Source: Candidatus Parcubacteria bacterium
GTDB lineage: Bacteria > Patescibacteriota > Patescibacteriia > JAACEG01
NCBI GenBank assembly: GCA_023142625.1
Contig: JAGLJD010000084.1
Location: forward strand, 1-10,357
DNA: 10,357 nucleotides
Reading direction: 5' to 3'
The position numbers were made by a program, and so were the translations under genes. The notes below the pieces were generated by a model, which had not been told where the DNA came from, did not search any database, and was given only the letters and a program-made list of their open reading frames with translations. How positions within the stretch are numbered: position 1 is the stretch's first letter; each line of letters opens with the position of its first letter. Below, piece by piece: positions 5,059-10,357 of this stretch.

Positions 5059-5084
5059 GCGGCATTTTAGCCGCTTTGTTTATT
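5059..5084 (+). terminator. Weak terminator after the DksA/TraR-like gene
   Basis: GCGGC (5059-5063), loop ATTTTA and GCCGC (5070-5074) form a GC-rich 5-bp stem followed by TTTGTTTATT. The position, 28 bases after the stop, fits termination of the zinc-finger gene. Confidence 0.55.
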
Positions 5085-5188
5085 TATATCAACGGTAAAG
5101 ATAAAATTTTAATAATTTTAATCATATCAAAATTTCTATACAAAAAGTTATAATTAAATTATTATTAATAATAATTAAAGGGCTGGTA

Positions 5189-6502
5189 TTGATTAAAAAT
5201 ATCTTTGTTTTGATTTTTATCACTCCGATTTATAAAGTTTTGAGTTTTTTATTCAAGATTTTATACAGATATGGCGGCAGGTTTTTTTTTATTAAATCTT
5301 ATAAAATTTATAGCATTATAAAAAAGAATTTGCGGGATAATTTTTTTCTAATTAAAAATAAATTTTTGCATATTTTTGGAAGCAGATATATTGTTCATTT
5401 TATTATTATAATTATTGCCGGGCTGGTTATCACTTCCAACACAAAAGCCAATGAAGTAAAAATTGGAACGATTAAAATAACCGATAATAGCTTAATCAGC
5501 AAATTAGTCAAAACGGGAGAATTTAAAGACAGCGATCAGATCAGCGAATTAATAGAAGAGAATATTGAAATAACAGGGGTTGTAAAAAAAAGAATAGATT
5601 CATATCTTTATAAAAAAGATGAGGCGATTTCATATCGCCCGCGGCTGAATGTGGCTCTCGAAAGGAAAGATTATCATGTTTTATCGCAAAACGGGGACAC
5701 AGTTTTAATCCCAAGCATCATAAACACTAAAAAAGCCCAGCGAGAAAGAACAGAAGTAGAATATTATATTGTTCAGGACGGCGATACAGTGTTTGATATT
5801 GCTAAAAAATATAATGTAACAGCAAATACTATTATTTGGGAAAACGGTCTTAATCGTTACGGATTCATTAAACTTGGACAAAAATTAGCAATTTTGCCGA
5901 CAACAGGCGTAACCTATAAAGTGAAGAAATACGACACAATAAGCAGAATAGCCAAAAAATATAATATTGAAGAAACAGATATAATTAAATCCAATAATAT
6001 TACAAGCGTTTCAGTTTTGCAAATAGGTCAAAAACTAATTGTTCCGGGAGCAAGGCAGTCTCCGCCTCCTGCCGCAGCCGCAGTTTCAAAAATTTCCAGC
6101 TATGTTAAGCCAGCGACAGTTCAAAAAACTTCCGTTAGAAGTTCAACAAGGCTGTTGTGGCCGGCAAGTTGCCGCACTATTAGCCAATATTATCATTGGA
6201 GGCATCACGCGATAGATATTGCCTGCAAGCAAGGAACTCCAATTTATGCGGCAGAGGACGGAGTAATAAAATCTTCTGGCTGGGCGTCTGGCTATGGAAA
6301 ACGCGTTATAATCAATCATGGAAATGGGATGCGGACTTTATACGCGCATTTAACTAAAATTTATATAAGTCCGGGGCAGGCTGTCAACAGGGGCGATACG
6401 ATAGGATTAATGGGGTCAACAGGCTGGTCAACAGGACCGCATCTGCATTTTGAAGTAGTTGTGAATGGAATTAAAAAGAATCCGCTGTCGTATATAAAAT
6501 AG
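5189..6502 (+). CDS. Membrane-anchored LysM/M23 peptidoglycan metallopeptidase, TTG start
   Basis: The 437-residue cell-wall enzyme has a hydrophobic N-terminus (about 3-26), a basic stretch, and a transmembrane helix at about 68-83 (IVHFIIIIIAGLVIT). Two LysM domains follow, at about 191-237 (YIVQDGDTVFDIAKKYNV) and 242-287 (YKVKKYDTISRIAKKYNI), which bind glycan chains. After a Pro/Ala/Ser linker, an M23 (LytM/lysostaphin-type) peptidase domain covers about 324-437. Zinc ligands and catalytic residues are visible: H339-x3-D343 (HHAID), H387 in LYAHL and H420 in HLHFE, with H418. M23 enzymes cut peptide cross-links. No ATG exists before the LysM region, so TTG at 5189, after a weak AAAGGG, is the best start; the family often keeps this N-terminal extension in CPR genomes. 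It is followed 32 bases later by another membrane protein, probably in one operon. Confidence 0.9.
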   Translation: MIKNIFVLIFITPIYKVLSFLFKILYRYGGRFFFIKSYKIYSIIKKNLRDNFFLIKNKFLHIFGSRYIVHFIIIIIAGLVITSNTKANEVKIGTIKITDNSLISKLVKTGEFKDSDQISELIEENIEITGVVKKRIDSYLYKKDEAISYRPRLNVALERKDYHVLSQNGDTVLIPSIINTKKAQRERTEVEYYIVQDGDTVFDIAKKYNVTANTIIWENGLNRYGFIKLGQKLAILPTTGVTYKVKKYDTISRIAKKYNIEETDIIKSNNITSVSVLQIGQKLIVPGARQSPPPAAAAVSKISSYVKPATVQKTSVRSSTRLLWPASCRTISQYYHWRHHAIDIACKQGTPIYAAEDGVIKSSGWASGYGKRVIINHGNGMRTLYAHLTKIYISPGQAVNRGDTIGLMGSTGWSTGPHLHFEVVVNGIKKNPLSYIK

Positions 6503-6534
6503 ACCTGCTGCATAATAATTTAAATTTTTAAATT

Positions 6535-7692
6535 ATGAATTATAATAATAATCAAATCCATCCTTATAAAAAAATCGCTTTTAATTTTTTGTTTATCTCT
6601 GTTATTTTAGCGGCTTTGGTAGGATATTTTGTATTTTATCAGGTGAAAGTTTATATTACTCCAGCAAGAGAAAAAGTCGTTTCAACATTTTTGATTCAGA
6701 TTCAAGAAGACGGAAAAGAGATATTAAGCGAAGGAATTATCAATGGAACAATTGATGAGAAGGGATTAGAAAGCGAAAGAGAATTTTCAGCGTCAGCCGT
6801 TAAAGAGAAATTTTTAAGCCAAAACGGAAAAGTTTTTATTATTAACATCGCTGATTTTAATCAGCCGCTTGTTGCCACAACTAGGCTGCTTACCGCCGAT
6901 AATATTCTGTTTAGAATTAAAAATAGCGTTACGGTTCCAGCTGGAGGGGAAGTTGAGGTAGAAGTTTATCCAAGCGATGAAAATTTTAATAGCGTTATTA
7001 AGCCGTCAAAAATGACAATTCCAGGTCTATCGTTAAGTTTGCAAGAAAAAATTTACGCTGAAAATAGGCAGGATTTAGGAGGAACAGAAGAAGCGAAAAC
7101 GCTTAGCCAAGAGGATATTGATATTGCCAGAGAGACCTTGTCTGAAGATTTATATAAACAGATTAAAGATGAGTTTGCCGCCGCCAACAGCAAGAAGATT
7201 AATTTTAATCTATTGGGTAAAATTCCTAAAATTAAAAATGTTGATTTAAAAGAGGTGGTTTTAATAAAAGTTGATAGAAATATCGGAGATGAGTGCGAGA
7301 AATTCAAGCTGTTTTTAAAAGCAAAGGTCATAGAGATATCTTTTGATGAAAATAAAATTGAGGAGTTAGCGAACAAGAAAATATTAGACGACATTCCTGA
7401 TGATAAAAAATTTCTTAAATTAGACAAGCATAATTTTAATTATGTTGTTGAAAATTATGATCTTGATAAAAAAATAGCGTATATTAAAGTATATATTTCC
7501 GGCGAGATGGCGATTAGCGAAGAGAGCAGAATTTTAGATAAAAGCAAATTCGTCAATATGTCGTTTACGGAATTGGAAAATTATTTAAAGAAATTTCCAT
7601 CCGTGGAGGATGTTGAAATATCGTCAGCAGGCAGCTGGTTTAAAACAGTTCCAAATAATAAAAATAAGATAAAAATAATTATAAAAGATTAG
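6535..7692 (+). CDS. Single-pass membrane protein with large extracytoplasmic domain, unknown function
   Basis: The 385-residue protein has a short cytoplasmic start (MNYNNNQIHPYKK), one transmembrane helix at about 14-36, then a beta-rich outer domain starting VKVYITPAREKVVSTF. Within it, ADNILFRIKNSVTVPAGGEVEVEVYPSD (in two pieces around residues 122-148) and IPGLSLSLQEKIYAE (162-176) look like a conserved layout of CPR envelope proteins that I have no functional name for; the middle part is reminiscent of baseplate J-like domains, which is tentative. The last about 150 residues end in SWFKTVPNNKNKIKIIIKD. It follows the LysM/M23 peptidase by 32 bases, so a role in the cell envelope is inferred. 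There is no Shine-Dalgarno site. Confidence 0.75.
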   Translation: MNYNNNQIHPYKKIAFNFLFISVILAALVGYFVFYQVKVYITPAREKVVSTFLIQIQEDGKEILSEGIINGTIDEKGLESEREFSASAVKEKFLSQNGKVFIINIADFNQPLVATTRLLTADNILFRIKNSVTVPAGGEVEVEVYPSDENFNSVIKPSKMTIPGLSLSLQEKIYAENRQDLGGTEEAKTLSQEDIDIARETLSEDLYKQIKDEFAAANSKKINFNLLGKIPKIKNVDLKEVVLIKVDRNIGDECEKFKLFLKAKVIEISFDENKIEELANKKILDDIPDDKKFLKLDKHNFNYVVENYDLDKKIAYIKVYISGEMAISEESRILDKSKFVNMSFTELENYLKKFPSVEDVEISSAGSWFKTVPNNKNKIKIIIKD

Positions 7693-7761
7693 GTTTGCTG
7701 GATAATAAATTAAATTTTATGGCGAAATTTATTATTTAGCAAATTTATTAAATAGAAAAAT

Positions 7762-8085
7762 ATGACACAGCATTTTAACGAAAAAAATTTTAATGAAGAA
7801 GTTATTGAAGCGTCTAATAGCAAGCCGGTTTTAGTTGATTTTTTTGCCAGCTGGTGCGGACCGTGCCAGGCGCAGTCGCCGATTATTGACGAATTGGCGG
7901 AAAGTTTTGAAGAGAAAGCGATTATCGGAAAAATTGACACTGGAACATCGCAGCGGATAGCCGCTGATTACAGAGTGATGAGCATTCCAGCGATTATGAT
8001 TTTTAAAAACGGCGAAGTTGTTGAAAATTTTGTCGGGATGCAATCCAAGGAAATATTAGAAAAAGCGGTTAATAAATATTTGTAA
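7762..8085 (+). CDS. trxA: Thioredoxin
   Basis: The 107-residue protein is a full-length thioredoxin with the active site WCGPC (C32 and C35), the preceding VLVDFFAS strand, and the cis-proline loop VMSIPAIMIF (P76). The FKNGEVVENFVG beta hairpin and C-terminal helix are in place. It reduces protein disulfides in the cytoplasm using a CxxC pair. The usual Lys-Asp pair is partly changed: the buried Asp (D26) is kept, while the loop after the CxxC reads QAQSP rather than KMIAP. It has no Shine-Dalgarno site and sits 69 bases after the 385-residue membrane protein, in the same direction. Its neighbours include several cysteine-rich exported proteins, but thioredoxin itself has no export signal, so a link is only suggestive. 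Confidence 0.95.
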   Translation: MTQHFNEKNFNEEVIEASNSKPVLVDFFASWCGPCQAQSPIIDELAESFEEKAIIGKIDTGTSQRIAADYRVMSIPAIMIFKNGEVVENFVGMQSKEILEKAVNKYL

Positions 8086-8176
8086 GAAAATTTATACTGG
8101 AGCAAAAAAATTTTATGAATATTGATTTGCATATCCATACAATTGCCAGCGGTCATGCGTCTATCGCGCTTCAAGA

Positions 8177-8209
8177 ATGGAATTTGAATTATTGGATAAA
8201 AAAATTGAT
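8177..8209 (+). repeat. Duplicated start of pepA, copy 1 (non-functional)
   Basis: These 33 bases match the pepA start at 8672-8704 at 31 of 33 positions, with the first 20 identical (ATGGAATTTGAATTATTGGA). Read in the pepA frame they encode MEFELLDKKID, then diverge into VGEIR and a TAG at 8225-8227. The copy is out of frame with the PHP fragment it follows. Confidence 0.85.
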
Positions 8210-8229
8210 GTCGGGGAAATTAGATAGAT

Positions 8230-8248
8230 TATGGCAAGAATTGCCATA
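8230..8248. promoter_or_regulatory. Inverted repeat just upstream of the antitoxin promoter
   Basis: TATGGCAA (8230-8237), loop GAA and TTGCCATA (8241-8248) form a perfect 8-bp inverted repeat ending two bases before the -35 box. It is a candidate operator for the ribbon-helix-helix protein, since such proteins commonly repress their own promoter; binding is inferred. Confidence 0.5.
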
Positions 8249-8250
8249 TC

Positions 8251-8278
8251 TTGACAAAATATTGTTATTTAATATAAT
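8251..8278 (+). promoter_or_regulatory. Consensus promoter of the antitoxin-like gene
   Basis: TTGACA (8251-8256), a 16-base spacer and TATAAT (8273-8278) match the sigma-70 consensus at all twelve positions. The transcript would start near 8285, giving a leader of about 33 bases. Confidence 0.75.
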
Positions 8279-8293
8279 TAGAATTAAATAATA

Positions 8294-8311
8294 AACTTTA
8301 ACTTTAACTTT
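8294..8311 (+). repeat. Three tandem AACTTT repeats in the antitoxin leader
   Basis: AACTTT occurs three times without interruption, between the predicted transcript start and the ATG at 8318. Short direct repeats at this place could be an operator for a ribbon-helix-helix protein or a simple-sequence tract. There is no Shine-Dalgarno site after it. Confidence 0.6.
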
Positions 8312-8317
8312 AAAATT

Positions 8318-8584
8318 ATGATTACTTATAATATTTCTTTAAATAAAGAATTGGCGCAAATTGTTGAAAAAAAAATTAAATCAGGAAAATTCGCAAATCG
8401 CAGCGAGTTTTTTCGACAAATTTTGCGGTCTATGTTTTTATCAGAAAAAGCAGGCAATATTGAAAACGATTTTATTTACAGCGAGCCGCATTACAGCGAG
8501 TTGCGAAAAAGAATAAAAAATTTAAAAACAGGAAAAGAAAAGATTGTCAATTCAAAAGAATTTGACAAAGAATTTAATCTGTAA
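8318..8584 (+). CDS. Ribbon-helix-helix (CopG/ParD-like) antitoxin or regulator
   Basis: The 88-residue protein starts ITYNISLNKELAQIVEKKIKSG, then FANRSEFFRQILRSMF: a beta strand followed by two helices, the ribbon-helix-helix DNA-binding fold (about residues 2-42). The C-terminal half (45-88) is highly charged and probably unstructured when free, as in ParD-type antitoxins where it wraps around the toxin (SEPHYSELRKRIKNLKTGKEKI). A frame resembling the start of a RelE/ParE toxin begins three bases after its stop, but is cut short. It has its own consensus promoter with an inverted repeat beside it. Function as an orphan antitoxin or autorepressor is inference; the fold assignment is fairly sure. 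Confidence 0.8.
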   Translation: MITYNISLNKELAQIVEKKIKSGKFANRSEFFRQILRSMFLSEKAGNIENDFIYSEPHYSELRKRIKNLKTGKEKIVNSKEFDKEFNL

Positions 8585-8586
8585 AT

Positions 8587-8682
8587 ATGCATAATTTCGT
8601 CGTTATAAATTCGTGCAAAAAAGATTTTAAAAAATTAGATCGCGAAACTCAAAATTTTTTAAGTAAATTTTATGGAATTTGA
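8587..8682 (+). pseudogene. Truncated RelE/ParE-like toxin fragment
   Basis: An ATG two bases after the antitoxin stop codon opens a 31-codon frame, MHNFVVINSCKKDFKKLDRE and so on to a TGA at 8680-8682. The pattern of a first strand followed by a KDFKKLD helix is typical of the start of RelE/ParE toxins, which are normally about 85-100 residues. The toxin-like sequence stops at the pepA start codon (8672), and its last codons are pepA sequence read in another frame. The catalytic part of the toxin is missing, so it should be inactive. Confidence 0.55.
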
Positions 8683-10120
8683 ATTATTGGACAAAAAAAT
8701 AGATAAAATTTCGGCGGATTGCGAAGTTGTTTTTGTTGTTGATAAAAACTTAAAGCATAAATGGATAAAAGATTCAGAGCATTTTAAATTATTGAAGTTT
8801 AAAGCGGAGGCTGAAGAGGCGGTTTTTGTTCCGCATAAAAAAAGGCTGTATATAGCGATCGGTTCATTGGAACACGACAGCATCCGAACCGCTTGCGCCC
8901 AAGCGATTAGAATTTTGAAAAAAACGAATTTTCAATCAATAAAAATCGGGCTTTATGCCGGCAAGGAATTCGCGCCTGACAATATTAGATCGATAGCAGA
9001 GGGCTTTATATTAGGAGGATATATTTTTGACAAGTATAAAACAAAAAAGGTCAAAAGCCGAGTTAAAAAAATAGCTGTATCGTCCGAAGAGTATAGTGGA
9101 AAAACCATTAGCGCGAAAGTTATTAAAGAAGAATTAAGAACAGGAAAAATTTTAGCCGACGCGGTAAATTTTACAAGAGAAATCGCAAATCAGCCGCCTG
9201 ACGATATGACGCCTGTTCAGATGGGTGAAGCCGCTGAAAAATTGGCAAAAGAGAATGATTTGCAATGCAAAATTTACGGAGAGGAATTTTTGAAAAAAAA
9301 TGGAATGAACGCTTTTTTAGCCGTGAGCCGCGGAAGCATCCATCCGCTGCGGCTTATTCATTTAATATACAAGCCGAAAAACGCGGAAAAGAAGATTGCG
9401 ATTGTCGGAAAGGGGATTACTTATGACAGCGGCGGATTAAGTTTGAAGCCGCCGAGTTCTATGGTGACAATGAAGTCTGACAAAAGCGGCGCTGGGGCAG
9501 TTTTAGGCGTTATGTCTATTGTTAAAAAATTGAATTTGCCATTTGAGGTTCATGGAATTATAGGCGCCGCGGAAAATATGATCGGCGGAAACGCTTACAA
9601 GCCAGACGATATTTTAACAGCCAAAAACGGAAAAACTATTGAGGTTAAGAATACGGACGCAGAGGGAAGGCTTGTGCTTGCGGATTGCTTGTGCTACGCG
9701 CAGGAATTTGCGCCTGATTACATTTTAGATTTTGCCACTTTGACAGGCGCGTGCGTTGTCGCGCTTGGCGAATATACGGTCGGCGTGATGGGGTTTAATA
9801 AAAAATTGAAAAAGGAGATTATGCTGGCGGCAAGCGCGAGCGGAGAATTATCAGCCGACCTGCCTTTTAATAAATATTTGCCAAAGCTATTAAAAAGCGA
9901 AATTGCTGATGTTAGCAACATGAGTTCTTCTAATTATGGCGGCGCGATTACAGCAGGACTGTTTTTAAGCGAATTTATCAAGAAAGAGAATAAGGATAAA
10001 TGGGCGCATCTGGATATTGCAGGTCCTGCTTATGTTGAAAAAGAGTGGGGATGCAACCCTTATGGAGCAAGCGGCGCTGGAGTAAAAATGGCAATAAGAT
10101 GGATGGCGAATTTGTCTTGA
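8672..10120 (+). CDS. pepA: Leucyl aminopeptidase (M17 family)
   Basis: The 482-residue cytosolic aminopeptidase removes N-terminal amino acids from peptides with a two-metal centre, usually as a hexamer. The N-terminal macro-like domain (about 1-150) is divergent; the catalytic domain (about 165-480) is well kept. Metal ligands by comparison with E. coli PepA: K247 and D252 in VGKGITYDSGG, D270 in MKSDKSGAG, D329 and E331 in the M17 signature NTDAEGRLVLAD (328-339). Catalytic K259 (SLKP) and R333 are present. MKSDKSGAG replaces the more common MKxDMGGA, a mild deviation. Length fits the family (about 480-500). The ATG at 8672 is supported because the 5' end is duplicated at 8177. There is no Shine-Dalgarno site, and the start overlaps a toxin fragment. 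The groES promoter overlaps its stop codon. Confidence 0.95.
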   Translation: MEFELLDKKIDKISADCEVVFVVDKNLKHKWIKDSEHFKLLKFKAEAEEAVFVPHKKRLYIAIGSLEHDSIRTACAQAIRILKKTNFQSIKIGLYAGKEFAPDNIRSIAEGFILGGYIFDKYKTKKVKSRVKKIAVSSEEYSGKTISAKVIKEELRTGKILADAVNFTREIANQPPDDMTPVQMGEAAEKLAKENDLQCKIYGEEFLKKNGMNAFLAVSRGSIHPLRLIHLIYKPKNAEKKIAIVGKGITYDSGGLSLKPPSSMVTMKSDKSGAGAVLGVMSIVKKLNLPFEVHGIIGAAENMIGGNAYKPDDILTAKNGKTIEVKNTDAEGRLVLADCLCYAQEFAPDYILDFATLTGACVVALGEYTVGVMGFNKKLKKEIMLAASASGELSADLPFNKYLPKLLKSEIADVSNMSSSNYGGAITAGLFLSEFIKKENKDKWAHLDIAGPAYVEKEWGCNPYGASGAGVKMAIRWMANLS

Positions 10121-10144
10121 CATTTTATTTTATTATCTTATAAT
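10117..10144 (+). promoter_or_regulatory. Consensus promoter of groES
   Basis: TTGACA (10117-10122), a 16-base spacer and TATAAT (10139-10144) match the sigma-70 consensus fully. The -35 box includes the TGA stop codon of pepA. The transcript would start near 10151, directly before the CIRCE element. Confidence 0.85.
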
Positions 10145-10153
10145 AAAATAAAA

Positions 10154-10180
10154 TTAGCACTCTTGAAATGGAAGTGCTAA
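10154..10180 (+). promoter_or_regulatory. CIRCE operator (HrcA binding site)
   Basis: TTAGCACTC (10154-10162), nine bases, then AAGTGCTAA (10172-10180). The CIRCE consensus is TTAGCACTC-N9-GAGTGCTAA, so 17 of 18 arm bases match; the one change is G to A at the first base of the right arm. Placed right after the promoter and before groES, it implies heat-shock control by the HrcA repressor. Confidence 0.93.
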
Positions 10181-10271
10181 TAGTAATTTAATTTATAATT
10201 TAGTAGTTTATTATTATGCGATACAGGCATTTTTTTGCTTTTATTTATAGTTTTTAAACTATTTTGTTTTT

Positions 10272-10357
10272 ATGGAGATAAAACCATTGAATGACAATGT
10301 TATTGTCAAAGGAATTTCCGAGGACGAAGTTACAAAATCAGGCATTGTTCTTCCTGA
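10272..10357 (+). CDS. groS: Co-chaperonin GroES (5' end only)
   Basis: The frame from the ATG at 10272 runs to the window edge. It gives 28 residues, starting MEIKPLNDNVIVKGISEDEV and ending TKSGIVLP. This is the conserved start of GroES (usual form MxIKPLxDRVxVKxxxxEexTxsGIxLPD), with Asn instead of the common Arg in PLNDNV. GroES caps the GroEL folding chamber in the cytoplasm; groEL is expected just downstream. The preceding promoter and CIRCE element support the call. The 91-base stretch between CIRCE and the ATG holds no Shine-Dalgarno site. Confidence 0.95.
   Translation, partial: MEIKPLNDNVIVKGISEDEVTKSGIVLP

Larger units (their letters stand above)
8115..8291 (+). pseudogene. Fragment of a PHP-domain phosphatase-like gene (5' end only)
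   Basis: An ATG at 8115 opens a 58-codon frame starting MNIDLHIHTIASGHASIALQ. That is the N-terminal metal-binding strand of PHP-domain proteins (DLHIHT, then ASGHA as in YcdX-type phosphatases). Similarity ends at about codon 21, exactly where a copy of the pepA start begins at 8177. The rest of the frame (EWNLNYWIKKLMSG...) is that copy read out of frame, followed by the next promoter region. PHP proteins are normally above 200 residues, so this is a truncated remnant and not a working enzyme. Confidence 0.65.

Noticed and set aside
7053..7427. 124-codon open frame on the minus strand inside the 385-residue membrane protein gene
   Set aside because: It is Ser/Phe/Leu-rich antisense sequence opposite a credible gene, with no signal, motif or promoter of its own.

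Overview
The window is AT-rich bacterial DNA that looks like the Candidate Phyla Radiation (Patescibacteria, probably a Parcubacteria-type lineage); this is inference from gene content and style. Pointers are a LysM/M23 cell-wall peptidase with a TTG start and a long hydrophobic N-terminus, a short DksA/TraR-type C4 zinc-finger protein, several membrane-anchored proteins of no clear family, compact spacing, and an almost complete lack of Shine-Dalgarno sites. TGA is used as a stop, so the TGA-recoding CPR lineages (SR1/Gracilibacteria) are excluded.

Left part (1-2940): the start of a minus-strand two-helix membrane protein with a near-perfect promoter; then a non-coding stretch with a degenerate 7-bp tandem repeat and three short hairpins; then a tRNA-Ser(UGA)-like gene whose T-loop is interrupted by 40 nt made of two perfect 20-nt hairpins. 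A three-gene unit follows, encoding a membrane-anchored PsbP-like protein and two lipoproteins, closed by a rho-independent terminator.

Middle (2941-5084): a secreted matrixin-like zinc metalloprotease with the only strong Shine-Dalgarno site in the window, flanked by two ~80-bp direct repeats. Its zinc motif is one residue shorter than the metzincin consensus. Next come tRNA-Arg(UCG), tRNA-Lys(CUU) and the DksA/TraR-like gene.

Right part (5085-10357): a cell-envelope pair (LysM/M23 peptidase and a 385-aa single-pass membrane protein), thioredoxin, and a recombination scar. The scar holds a PHP-domain gene fragment, a duplicated 33-bp copy of the start of the downstream aminopeptidase gene, a strong promoter driving a ribbon-helix-helix antitoxin-like gene, and a RelE/ParE-like fragment that runs into the intact aminopeptidase start. 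The intact leucyl aminopeptidase (pepA) follows. A consensus promoter overlaps its stop codon and leads into a CIRCE operator and the 5' end of groES.

No intact mobile element, CRISPR array or large defence system is visible. The most unusual objects are the hairpin-interrupted tRNA-Ser, the duplicated pepA start around the antitoxin cassette, and the repeat-flanked metalloprotease with a shortened zinc motif.
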